From an uncultured Acetobacteraceae bacterium (GTDB lineage: Bacteria > Pseudomonadota > Alphaproteobacteria > Acetobacterales > Acetobacteraceae), in assembly GCA_903895595.1 (NCBI GenBank), contig CAITUP010000104.1, forward strand, positions 1 through 64,000: a DNA stretch of 64,000 nt, written 5' to 3'. The position numbers and the translations under genes were made by a program. Below the pieces are notes generated by a model. That model made no database searches. It was given only the letters and a program-made list of their open reading frames with translations, and was not told the DNA's origin. Shown here one piece after another: positions 56,259 to 64,000 of this stretch (position 1 is the stretch's first letter; each line of letters begins with the position of its first letter).

Positions 56259-57437
56259 CTACGCTGTTTCCCCAAACAGCTCCCGCCCTATCAACATCCG
56301 CCGGATCTCGCTTGTCCCCGCCCCGATCTCGTACAGCTTCGCATCCCGCAACAGCCGCCCCGTCGGGTAGTCGTTGATATACCCGTTCCCGCCCAACGTC
56401 TGGATCGCCTCCAGCGCCATCCAGGTGGCTTTTTCGGCGGCATACAGGATCGCCCCCGCCGCATCCTTGCGCGTCGTCTCCCCCCGGTCGATCGCCTTCG
56501 CCACCGCATACACATAAGCGCGACAGGCATTCATCGTCGTGTACATATCCGCGAGTTTTCCCTGCATCAGCTGGAATTCGCCGATCGCCTGACCGAACTG
56601 TTTCCGTTCGTGTACGTAGGGCACCACCACATCCATGCACGCCTGCATGATGCCCAACGGCCCAGCCGCCAGCACCGCGCGTTCGTAATCCAGCCCGCTC
56701 ATGAGCACGTTCACACCGCGGCCGACGGCGCCCAGCACGTTTTCCTCGGGCACTTCGCAGTCCTGGAAGATCAGTTCGGCTGTGTTCGAGCCTCGCATGC
56801 CCAGCTTGTCCAGCTTCAAGCCAGTGGAGAAACCCGGGAACCCTTGTTCCACCAGGAATGCCGTCATGCCGCGCGATCCGGCGTTCGTATCCGTCTTCGC
56901 GTAGATCACAAGCACATCGGCGTCCGGCCCGTTGGTGATCCACATTTTGCCGCCGTTCAGGATGTAGCGGTCGCCCTTCTTGTCCGCCCTGGTTCGCATG
57001 GACACGACATCCGACCCGGCCCCCGGCTCGCTCATCGCCAGCGCGCCGACATGGGCGCCCGAGATCAGGCCGGGCAGATAGCGGCGCTTCTGCGCCTCGG
57101 TTCCGTTCCTGCGGATCTGGTTCACGCACAGGTTGGAGTGCGCGCCGTACGACAGTCCCACCGACGCCGACGCCCGCGAAACTTCCTCCATCGCCACCAC
57201 ATGCTCCAGGTAGCCCATGCCGGCGCCGCCGTATTCCTCCTCGACGGTGACGCCGAGCAGACCCATGGCGCCGAGTTTGGGCCATAGGTCCATGGGGAAG
57301 GCGTTGTCCTTGTCGATGGCGGCGGCGCGCGGGGCGATTTCGGCGGCGGCGAAGGCTTCCACTTGGCCGCGCAGCATGTCGGCGGTCTCGCCGAGGTCGA
57401 AATTCAGGGAGGGCAGGCGGTTGGGGATGGCGGCCAT
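56259..57437 (-). CDS. ivd: Isovaleryl-CoA dehydrogenase
   Basis: This 392-residue FAD acyl-CoA dehydrogenase has [22 protein letters not shown] and the isovaleryl-CoA-specific catalytic base in [11 protein letters not shown], located in the middle helix rather than near the C terminus. [34 protein letters not shown] (in parts) is the family end. It oxidises isovaleryl-CoA to 3-methylcrotonyl-CoA, the substrate of the carboxylase genes that follow. First gene of the cluster. Confidence 0.94.
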   Translation of the reverse strand: MAAIPNRLPSLNFDLGETADMLRGQVEAFAAAEIAPRAAAIDKDNAFPMDLWPKLGAMGLLGVTVEEEYGGAGMGYLEHVVAMEEVSRASASVGLSYGAHSNLCVNQIRRNGTEAQKRRYLPGLISGAHVGALAMSEPGAGSDVVSMRTRADKKGDRYILNGGKMWITNGPDADVLVIYAKTDTNAGSRGMTAFLVEQGFPGFSTGLKLDKLGMRGSNTAELIFQDCEVPEENVLGAVGRGVNVLMSGLDYERAVLAAGPLGIMQACMDVVVPYVHERKQFGQAIGEFQLMQGKLADMYTTMNACRAYVYAVAKAIDRGETTRKDAAGAILYAAEKATWMALEAIQTLGGNGYINDYPTGRLLRDAKLYEIGAGTSEIRRMLIGRELFGETA

Positions 57438-57529
57438 GGCAAGGGTCCTCGGACGGTGAACTCTCCCGATTGTATCCTACCCCGCCCCGCATCAATATAG
57501 CGCCAAAACCACCGTAGGGAGCCTCGCCC

Positions 57530-59203
57530 ATGACCACCCTCAGCTATAGCCACGGCGCATCCGACGTTCCGCTGCTCGGCGAGACCATCGGGGTGAACTT
57601 CGACCGCACTGTGGTGCGGTTCCCGAACCGACCGGCACTGATCTCCTGCCAGCAGGGCATCCGCTGGACGTACCGGGAACTGGCCGAAAAGGTGGACGCG
57701 TTTGCCGCCGGCCTGCTGGCGCTGGGGCTGCGACCCGGGGAGCGGGTGGGTATATGGTCGCCGAACAACGCGGAATGGATCGTTACGCAGTTCGCCACCG
57801 CCAAGGCTGGCATCATCCTGGTCAACATCAACCCGGCCTACCGGTTGTCGGAGCTGGAATACGCCCTGAACAAGGTCGGCTGCCGGGCGCTGGTGACCGC
57901 GACGCGGTTCAAAACCAGCGACTATATGGGGATGGTGAACACGCTGGCGCCGGAGCTGGCACGCTCCCGCCCCGGTCATCTGGACTGCGCCAAGCTGCCG
58001 CATCTGCGCGCGGTCATCCAGATCGGCGGCGCCGACCCCGGCGCGATCCCGTTCGATGCCGTCTATAATAACGATACGTCGAAACTGGCGGAGATCGGGG
58101 CGAAACTGCAATTCGACGATCCCATCAACATTCAGTTCACCTCGGGCACCACGGGCCTGCCGAAAGGCGCGACGCTGACGCACCACAACATCCTGAACAA
58201 CGGGTTCTTCGACGGGGAGATCATGCGCTACACGCACGCCGACAAGGTGTGCATCCCGGTGCCGATGTATCACTGCTTCGGCATGGTGATCGGCGCGTTG
58301 GCCTGTACTACTCACGGCGCCGCCATCGTATTCCCGGGGGAGGGGTTCGATCCGTTGGCCACGCTGCAGGCCGTGGCCAACGAGCGCTGCACGTCGCTGT
58401 ACGGCGTGCCGACGATGTTCATCGCCGAACTGGATCATCCCGATTTCGCTAAATTCGACCTCAGCAGCCTGCGCACCGGCATGATGGCCGGCGCCCCATG
58501 CCCGACCGAGGTGATGAACCGCTGCGTGCGCGACATGAACCTGACCGAAATGACCATCGGTTACGGCATGACCGAAACCAGCCCGGTTTCGACGCAGACC
58601 GCCATCGGCGATCCCATCGAGAAACAAACCGGCTCGGTCGGACGCGTTCACCCCCATGCGGAAATCAAAATCGTCGATGCCGAAGGCCGGATCGTCCCGC
58701 GCGGCGAACGCGGCGAACTTTGCACTCGCGGTTACTGCGTCATGCTCGGCTACTGGGACGACCCCGAGAAAACCGCCGATGCCATCGACAAAAATGGCTG
58801 GATGCATACCGGCGATCTGGCGACGATGGACGAAGACGGATATTTCAACATCGTCGGCCGCATCAAGGACATGGTGATCCGCGGTGGCGAGAATATCTAT
58901 CCGCGGGAAATCGAGGAGTTCCTCTATCGCCACCCTGCCATCCAGGACGTGCAGGTGTTCGGCGTGCCGGACCAACGTTTCGGGGAGGAACTCTGCGCCT
59001 GGATCAAAATCCGCGCTGGGGCCGATCTGACGTCCCAGGGCGTGAAGGATTTCTGCCAAGGGCAGATCGCCCACTACAAGGTGCCGCGCTACATCAAATT
59101 CGTGGACGAATTCCCGATGACGGTCACCGGCAAAATGCAGAAATTCGTAATGCGGGAGCAGATGACGGCGGAACTCGGCGTGACGGCGGCGGTCACGGCC
59201 TGA
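57530..59203 (+). CDS. Acyl-CoA ligase (AMP-forming), ACSF2-like
   Basis: The 557-residue ANL enzyme shows [73 protein letters not shown] (one segment) and VTGKMQKF with the catalytic lysine. It resembles medium-chain ACSF2/FadD types. Divergent from ivd with 92 bp between, it may activate isovalerate or another short branched acid for the same pathway; that role is contextual. Confidence 0.92.
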   Translation: MTTLSYSHGASDVPLLGETIGVNFDRTVVRFPNRPALISCQQGIRWTYRELAEKVDAFAAGLLALGLRPGERVGIWSPNNAEWIVTQFATAKAGIILVNINPAYRLSELEYALNKVGCRALVTATRFKTSDYMGMVNTLAPELARSRPGHLDCAKLPHLRAVIQIGGADPGAIPFDAVYNNDTSKLAEIGAKLQFDDPINIQFTSGTTGLPKGATLTHHNILNNGFFDGEIMRYTHADKVCIPVPMYHCFGMVIGALACTTHGAAIVFPGEGFDPLATLQAVANERCTSLYGVPTMFIAELDHPDFAKFDLSSLRTGMMAGAPCPTEVMNRCVRDMNLTEMTIGYGMTETSPVSTQTAIGDPIEKQTGSVGRVHPHAEIKIVDAEGRIVPRGERGELCTRGYCVMLGYWDDPEKTADAIDKNGWMHTGDLATMDEDGYFNIVGRIKDMVIRGGENIYPREIEEFLYRHPAIQDVQVFGVPDQRFGEELCAWIKIRAGADLTSQGVKDFCQGQIAHYKVPRYIKFVDEFPMTVTGKMQKFVMREQMTAELGVTAAVTA

Positions 59204-59224
59204 GCCGGACCGCCGCCGGACGTC

Positions 59225-59551
59225 TTACTGCACGGCCGAATACGGCGTCGGGCCAAGTATGAAGTTCTTCACGTTGGCGACGATCGGGCCGTTCTCCTCG
59301 GTCTTCGCCCGGGCGGCATGCCATTCCGGGTCGGCCTGGAAGGCGTTCCACTTGGCTTCGCGATCGGCGAGCGAGTCGAATTTCAGCATGTAGTACAGGG
59401 TCTGGTTGGACTCGCCGATGACGGTGGTCCAGAAGCCGGCCTGCTGGATGCCATGGCGTTCCCAGATTTTCAGCGTGATGGTACTGAAGCGCTTGTTCAG
59501 GTCGGGCAGACGGCCCGGGACGCATTCGTAGATTCGCAGTTCGTAGATCAT
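59225..59551 (-). CDS. NIPSNAP-family protein
   Basis: This 108-residue dimeric alpha/beta-barrel protein starts MIYELRIYECVPGRLPDLNKRF and includes WTTVIGESNQTLYYMLKFDS, matching NIPSNAP. GGAG precedes ATG 59551; the upstream ATG at 59611 is not supported. Function in bacteria is poorly known, possibly handling reactive small carbonyls. It converges on the acyl-CoA ligase. Confidence 0.85.
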   Translation of the reverse strand: MIYELRIYECVPGRLPDLNKRFSTITLKIWERHGIQQAGFWTTVIGESNQTLYYMLKFDSLADREAKWNAFQADPEWHAARAKTEENGPIVANVKNFILGPTPYSAVQ

Positions 59552-59635
59552 GGGGTTCTCCTCCCGTTGAGCGGACCCCCCGAGTGTGCGGCGCCTGCCG
59601 CTTACAGGCAAGCCGGGGCGTGGTAAGACCCAGGT

Positions 59636-60106
59636 ATGACCCTACCCGAACTCATTGTCCGCCCAATCGGGACCATTCGCACGCCCTGGCCGACCATCGC
59701 CGATTGCCCGCGCAACGGAAGGCAGCCCAAGCCTGCACCGGCGTGTCAGGTGCGGGTTTTCGCAGGCTTTACCGACGGTCTTCAAAGTCTGGAGGGGTTT
59801 TCGCACCTGATCCTGCTCTATTGGCTGGACCGGGCGAAACCGGCGGAATTGGTGTTTACGCCGCCGTTCGATCCGACACCGCGCGGGGTGTTCGCGACAC
59901 GCGGGCCGCGGCGGCCGAACCCGATCGGCATGTCGGTGGTGGCGTTCGACGGGTTCGAGCGGGCGGATACGTTGAAGGTCCGCTATCTGGACTGCGTGGA
60001 CGGCACCCCGCTGATCGACATCAAGCCGTATCTGCCGACCACCGACAGCGAGCCGGACGCGTCGATGGGCTGGCTTGCCCCGCACGCGACAAAACGGGGC
60101 GGCTGA
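59636..60106 (+). CDS. trmO: tRNA (t6A37) N6-methyltransferase TrmO
   Basis: TrmO methylates N6-threonylcarbamoyladenosine-37 of tRNA using SAM in an unusual beta-barrel (TsaA) fold. The 156-residue protein has VRPIGTIRTPW, LEGFSHLILLYWLDR, TRGPRRPNPIGMSVV and DGTPLIDIKPYLP, all family hallmarks. It lacks the C-terminal extension of the E. coli protein. Confidence 0.92.
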   Translation: MTLPELIVRPIGTIRTPWPTIADCPRNGRQPKPAPACQVRVFAGFTDGLQSLEGFSHLILLYWLDRAKPAELVFTPPFDPTPRGVFATRGPRRPNPIGMSVVAFDGFERADTLKVRYLDCVDGTPLIDIKPYLPTTDSEPDASMGWLAPHATKRGG

Positions 60107-60197
60107 ACGGTCGGTCGCCGCAATTCGCGGATGGCCGTCCGGCCGCGGCGCGAACGATAACAGCGTCCGCTTGGCCCGAACCGACAAGGACTCCGCC

Positions 60198-61346
60198 GTG
60201 ACTGCTTTCTCCAACCCCTGGGCCATTCTAGCTGTGCTGATCCTTGGGCGCACCGCCTTCGGGACGCAGTACCAGTCCGTTGGTGCGGTAGGGCCGGCGA
60301 TGATGGCTGAGCTGAATTTGACCTTCACCGATCTTGGTACGTTGCTGGGGGCCTATTCGACGTTGGGGATGTTCATGGCGATCCCCGCCGGTTGGTTGAT
60401 CGGCCGGTTCGGGGACCGTCGTGTCATGCTGACCGGGTTGGCCCTGATGGTGGCGGGTGGCGCGATGCTGACGCTGGCGCCGGGATTCGCCATGGCGCTG
60501 GCCGGCCGCTCGGCTGCCGGTGCGGGGAGCCTGCTGATCGGCGTCGTCGGACCGAAAATGGTCATGGACCGTTTTGCCGGATCGGCGTTGCCAGCCGCGA
60601 TGGGCGCGCTGTTGGCTTCCTATCCGCTGGGGATCGGACTCGGGTTGATGGTGCTGCCGCATTTCGGATCGTGGCGGATCGCAATGGCGGCCTCGGCCGC
60701 GTTCTGCGTCGCGGGGCTGGCGGCGGGGTTTTTTGCGCCGAGAGCGGCGCCGGCGGACCAACGCGCTGCCCCGCCGCACCTTTTGGGGGCGGAGACGCTG
60801 ATGCCTCTGATGACCGTTGCTCTGATCTGGACCTTTCTCAACGCCGGCTACGCGGTGCTGCTGGGGTTCGGGGCGGCGTATTTCGTCCATGGCGGCATGG
60901 CACCCGCGCAGGCCGGGCTGTTGACCAGTGTCGGAGCCTTCGTCGCTGTGCCGGTTCTGCCGGTCGGCGGATGGGTATCCGGGCGGGTCGGTCGCAAGCT
61001 GACATCGAACGGCGTCTGCCTCTCGGTTATGGCACTCGCGTTGTTGGGTGTGTCGGCGGGATTGGCGCCGCTGCCGATGATGCTGCTGCTCGCCGTGGCG
61101 CTGGGGCTGTGCGCCGGGCCGATTATGTCGTTGCCCGGCGATTTTTTGGCACCGCACGAACGCGCGCTGGGGATGGGGCTGCTATTCGCCGTCTACTACG
61201 GCGGGATGACCGTGCTGCCGCCTTTGGCGGGCCTCGCGGGCGACTCCGTGGCCAGCGCCGCCGCCCCCATCGTGGTCGGTGCCAGTTTCTGCTTCCTGGG
61301 TGCATTGTGCGTGCCACTCTATGCCCGGCTGCGCCGACAGGGTTAA
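60198..61346 (+). CDS. MFS transporter (CynX/NimT-like)
   Basis: The 382-residue protein has about twelve hydrophobic helices. Motif A appears as GWLIGRFGDRRVMLTG after helix 2. TFTDLGTLLGAYSTLGMFMAIPAG (in parts) resembles cyanate/nitroimidazole-type carriers. GTG 60198 follows AAGGA; earlier starts overlap trmO. It precedes two deacetylase-like genes and may import their substrate. Confidence 0.85.
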   Translation: MTAFSNPWAILAVLILGRTAFGTQYQSVGAVGPAMMAELNLTFTDLGTLLGAYSTLGMFMAIPAGWLIGRFGDRRVMLTGLALMVAGGAMLTLAPGFAMALAGRSAAGAGSLLIGVVGPKMVMDRFAGSALPAAMGALLASYPLGIGLGLMVLPHFGSWRIAMAASAAFCVAGLAAGFFAPRAAPADQRAAPPHLLGAETLMPLMTVALIWTFLNAGYAVLLGFGAAYFVHGGMAPAQAGLLTSVGAFVAVPVLPVGGWVSGRVGRKLTSNGVCLSVMALALLGVSAGLAPLPMMLLLAVALGLCAGPIMSLPGDFLAPHERALGMGLLFAVYYGGMTVLPPLAGLAGDSVASAAAPIVVGASFCFLGALCVPLYARLRRQG

Positions 61347-61364
61347 GCTGCGTCATCCCCTTGG

Positions 61365-62288
61365 ATGGACCGCGCCATGGACTCCGCTTTAGTACCCTAT
61401 TCCCCCATCGTGCAGCGCCCACCCTTGCGCTGGCCCAACGGCGCCAGGGTCGCCCTGTGGATCGTGCCGAATATCGAGCATTACGAGTATCGGCCGAAAT
61501 TCATTCGCGTCCGCGATCCCTGGCCGCGCAGCCCGCACCCGGATGTGCTGGGCTATTCCATGCGCGATTACGGCAACCGCGTCGGGCTGTGGCGGTTCTT
61601 TCAGTTCACCGACGATCTGCGGCTGCCCTGCACCGTCAGCCTGTCGATGACGGTGATCCAGCATTTCCCGGAAATTCTGGAGGCAATGGAAAAGCGAAAC
61701 TGGGAGTTGATGTCGCACGGCATCTACAATACCCGCTATCACTGGAATTTCTCGCCCGACGAGGAGCGCGCGGCCATGCAGGAATCCCGCGAGATCCACC
61801 GGAAACTAACCGGGCGGGAGCAGATGGGTTGGTTCAGCCCGGCGATCACGAACACGCTGAATACGTTCGATCTGGCAGCGGAATGCGGGTTTTCTTACAC
61901 GGCCGATCTTTATCATGACGATCAGCCGTTCCCGCTGCGGGTCAAAAAGGGCAACCTGCTTTCGTTGCCGTACACGGTGGAATTGAACGACGTGCTGTCG
62001 CATCGGCGCGGCGAGGAAGCCGAGGAATTCGCCCGCCAAATCCGGGACTATTTTGATACCGTCTATGAAGAGGGCGCCGAACAAGGCCGCGTCATGTGCA
62101 TCGCGCTACATCCCTACTGGGTCGGTCAGCCGCACCGTATCCGAGCGGTTCGGGCGGCGCTGGAGTACGTGCTGTCGCACTCAGGCGTTTGGCTGGCGCG
62201 TGGGGCGGAGATCGCGGACTGGTACAACACGCATTATTTACCGCTGATCGAATCGCATTTGGCGGCGCGGGAGGCGTCCAATGGCTGA
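61365..62288 (+). CDS. Polysaccharide deacetylase family protein (PuuE-like), first of a tandem pair
   Basis: This 307-residue NodB-fold protein has a metal/histidine region MSHGIYNTRYHW and the C-terminal ALHPYWVGQPHRIRAVRAAL (one segment). The YSMRDYGNRVGLWRF stretch is typical of PuuE/allantoinase-like members rather than chitin deacetylases. A usual catalytic aspartate is Glu in PNIEHYEY. It has no signal peptide, so it should act on a small cytoplasmic amide. ATG 61377 is an alternative start. It overlaps the next gene by 8 bp. Confidence 0.83.
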   Translation: MDRAMDSALVPYSPIVQRPPLRWPNGARVALWIVPNIEHYEYRPKFIRVRDPWPRSPHPDVLGYSMRDYGNRVGLWRFFQFTDDLRLPCTVSLSMTVIQHFPEILEAMEKRNWELMSHGIYNTRYHWNFSPDEERAAMQESREIHRKLTGREQMGWFSPAITNTLNTFDLAAECGFSYTADLYHDDQPFPLRVKKGNLLSLPYTVELNDVLSHRRGEEAEEFARQIRDYFDTVYEEGAEQGRVMCIALHPYWVGQPHRIRAVRAALEYVLSHSGVWLARGAEIADWYNTHYLPLIESHLAAREASNG

Positions 62289-63192
62289 CCACAACACGCC
62301 GCCGACCGATGAGTTGCGCCTCCCCGGCATGGATCACGCCCATTACGGGTTCCGCGCGCTGAACCACGCGCCGCGGTTCGTATGGCCCGACGGCGCGCGC
62401 ATCGCGCTGACCGTGACAGTCATGGTGGACCACTGGGAACTCGCCCCGCCCGCCGACGCCTACCCTGACCCGCGGATCGTGTCCCCGCTTGGGAAATTCC
62501 ATCCGGATTGGCTGACATGGAGCCAGCGGGCCTACGGCAACCGAGTCGGTGTTTTCCGCATTCTGGACGTGCTGGACCAGTTCGGCCTGACCCCGTCGGT
62601 CGCGCTCGGCAGCGCGGCGGCGAAGCAGTGTCCGGAACTGGTGGACGAACTCAGCCGGCGTAACGCGTGCTTCATGGCGCATGGGGATTTCGCGTCGCAC
62701 CGCATCACGTCGACGATGACAGTGGACGCGGAACGCGCCTTCATCGCCGCCGCGCGCGATGCCGTGGCGGCGGCGACCGGCGACGTGCCGAAGGGCTGGT
62801 GCGGCCAGGATTTTAACGAGTCCGCCGACACCCCGGCGTATCTGATCGAAGCCGGTTTCGCCTACACCACTGATTGGGCCAACGACGACCGGCCGTATTT
62901 GTTGGACGGCGCGCTGGTCGCTCTGCCGCCGCAGCCGGAATGGAACGACCTGGAGTGCATTCGTCTGCGCGGCGTCACCGTGCCGGTCTGGTCGGACAAC
63001 CTCGCCGAGGCATTCGCCGTGCTGCACGACGAAGGGGGGGCGGTGTTCAATCTGACTCTGCACCCCTGGATTACTGGACAGCCCCACCGCATCAGATGGC
63101 TGCGGGAGGCATTGGCGCGGATGTTAGGAAAGCCTGGCGTTTGGCGGACAACCACGGACGATCTGGCGCGCGTCGCCCGGGCACAGCTTTAG
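62281..63192 (+). CDS. Polysaccharide deacetylase family protein (PuuE-like), second of a tandem pair
   Basis: This 303-residue paralogue of the preceding protein shares QRAYGNRVGVFRIL, FMAHGDFASHRI and LHPWITGQPHRIRWLREAL (one segment). Here the beta-strand acid is Asp (TVMVDHWEL). The two genes overlap by 8 bp and probably make a paired or heteromeric enzyme. Substrate unknown; ureide or amide hydrolysis is one possibility. Confidence 0.84.
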   Translation: MADHNTPPTDELRLPGMDHAHYGFRALNHAPRFVWPDGARIALTVTVMVDHWELAPPADAYPDPRIVSPLGKFHPDWLTWSQRAYGNRVGVFRILDVLDQFGLTPSVALGSAAAKQCPELVDELSRRNACFMAHGDFASHRITSTMTVDAERAFIAAARDAVAAATGDVPKGWCGQDFNESADTPAYLIEAGFAYTTDWANDDRPYLLDGALVALPPQPEWNDLECIRLRGVTVPVWSDNLAEAFAVLHDEGGAVFNLTLHPWITGQPHRIRWLREALARMLGKPGVWRTTTDDLARVARAQL

Positions 63193-63267
63193 AAGTGCTT
63201 GGGGTGGTTTGCGCATCCGCCGGATGATTGTATGCAGCGCGTGAACACAACCTAAAAGGACTCACTC

Positions 63268-63708
63268 ATGCTCGCACCAAAACCCCCAGGCTGGGTTGCC
63301 GATTTCAAAGCTTTCATCATGCGTGGCAACGTCGTGGATCTCGCAGTCGGTATTATTATCGGTGCAGCGTTCACCGGTGTCGTCGGCAGTCTGGTGAAGG
63401 ACGTCATCAACCCACTCATCGGCCTGTTCACCGGCGGTCTGGATTTCTCCAACGTTTTCATTGCATTGAATGGCAAGCACTTCGACACGCTGGCAGAGGC
63501 GCAGAAAGCCGGTGCCGCGACGGTCAATGTCGGTCTGTTCCTGAACGCGATCCTGCAGTTCCTGATCGTCAGCTTCTCGGTGTTTTGGCTGGTGCGGGTG
63601 CTGACCCATCTGAAGGTCCGGGAAGACGCCAAACCGGCGCCGGCGGCCCCGACCAAGACCGAGGTGCTGCTGGGCGAAATTCGCGATCTGCTGCAATCCA
63701 AGGGCTGA
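63268..63708 (+). CDS. mscL: Large-conductance mechanosensitive channel MscL
   Basis: MscL is a homopentameric safety valve opened by membrane tension during osmotic downshock. The 146-residue protein has the N-terminal helix and TM1 FKAFIMRGNVVDLAVGIIIGAAFTGVV (in parts), a periplasmic loop with NVFIALNGKHFDTLAEAQKAGA (in parts), TM2 FLNAILQFLIVSFSVFWLVR and the C-terminal bundle LLGEIRDLLQSKG. All parts are intact. Confidence 0.96.
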   Translation: MLAPKPPGWVADFKAFIMRGNVVDLAVGIIIGAAFTGVVGSLVKDVINPLIGLFTGGLDFSNVFIALNGKHFDTLAEAQKAGAATVNVGLFLNAILQFLIVSFSVFWLVRVLTHLKVREDAKPAPAAPTKTEVLLGEIRDLLQSKG

Positions 63709-63718
63709 TCGCGCTATT

Positions 63719-64000
63719 GTGACCCCTGTCTCGGTCGTCACCGGTTTCCTCGGCAGCGGCAAAACCACGCTGATCGGGCGTATCCTGCGGACGCCCGGTT
63801 ATGCGCGCACCGCGGTGATCGTGAATGAGTTCGGGGAGATCGGGCTGGATCATGACCTGATCGCCAGCAGCGACGAAACACTGCTGGCACTGACCACCGG
63901 CTGCCTGTGCTGCGCGGTGCGGGGCGATTTGGTGGAAACACTGATCGGTCTGCACCTGCGGCGCGAGGCCGGGGAAATCGCATACGACCGCGTGCTGATC
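63719..64000 (+). CDS. CobW-type G3E GTPase, second paralogue (cut by window end)
   Basis: From GTG 63719 the frame reads TPVSVVTGFLGSGKTTLIGR (Walker A), VIVNEFGEIGLDHDL and TTGCLCCAVRGDL, clearly the CobW/YjiA metal-chaperone family. It is open at base 64000, so only the first 94 residues are visible. It starts 10 bases after mscL. The metal motif matches that of the GTPase at 97-1080, so two paralogues lie some 63 kb apart. Confidence 0.88.
   Translation, partial: MTPVSVVTGFLGSGKTTLIGRILRTPGYARTAVIVNEFGEIGLDHDLIASSDETLLALTTGCLCCAVRGDLVETLIGLHLRREAGEIAYDRVLI

Noticed and set aside
57404-59074. 556-codon minus-strand open frame
   Set aside because: Antisense to an intact acyl-CoA ligase; histidine/valine-rich composition is typical of a shadow frame.

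Overview
The window is high-GC DNA packed with genes on both strands. The gene set suggests an Alphaproteobacterium of the order Rhodospirillales, probably Acetobacteraceae. Pointers are a FliX/FlbD-style flagellar arrangement, a DksA with one zinc-finger cysteine, a CheZ, CheY, MotE, DUF6468, FliM, FliL block, and many short-chain dehydrogenases, enoyl-CoA hydratases and acyl-CoA ligases. Lineage is inferred from gene content only. I see no rRNA, tRNA, CRISPR array, phage or insertion sequence. No gene-free stretch exceeds 300 bases; the longest, about 220 bases at 39887-40107, holds a flagellar control region.

Layout. 1-13.4 kb holds housekeeping and lipid or CoA metabolism: a CobW-type GTPase, a cold-shock protein, lpxB, an odd two-part solute-binding protein, a decayed luciferase-like monooxygenase, acyl-CoA enzymes, a hendecad-repeat coiled-coil protein, and coaBC/ubiE facing mutM. 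13.4-19.4 kb holds an EAL phosphodiesterase, purC, an iron alcohol dehydrogenase, ftsB and a translationally coupled trio: divergent pterin synthase, MDR dehydrogenase and RibD-like reductase. 19.4-22.4 kb is the first flagellar block (flgN, flgJ-like, flgI facing fliX and dksA). 24-30 kb holds a sugar-acid dehydratase, an Ugp-like ABC transporter lacking its ATPase and a GpdQ-like phosphodiesterase. 31.4-32.9 kb carries speE and speD with a REP-like palindrome between them. 33-43.3 kb is the second flagellar block: fliL, fliM, DUF6468, motE, cheY, cheZ and a large TPR protein on the minus strand, facing flgF, flgG, flgA and flgH. 43.4-51.7 kb holds dapA, smpB, redox genes, a nonsense-mutated DUF29 gene, glycerate kinase and pyruvate kinase. 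51.7-59.2 kb is a leucine/isovalerate catabolic cluster. 59.2-64 kb holds trmO, a transporter, two tandem polysaccharide-deacetylase-like proteins, mscL and the start of a second CobW-type GTPase.

How the parts work together. The two flagellar blocks appear to share one control logic. Each divergent control region contains a textbook sigma-54 element (TGGCACG-N4-TTGC) and the same palindrome CGGCA-N5-TGCCG upstream of it, which I propose as the enhancer site of an FlbD-like activator. One copy lies just before fliX, whose product is known in Caulobacter to work with FlbD. The least understood system is the pterin-like trio downstream of flgN. Its PTPS-family member lacks the usual catalytic cysteine and one zinc-ligand histidine, so its chemistry cannot be assumed.
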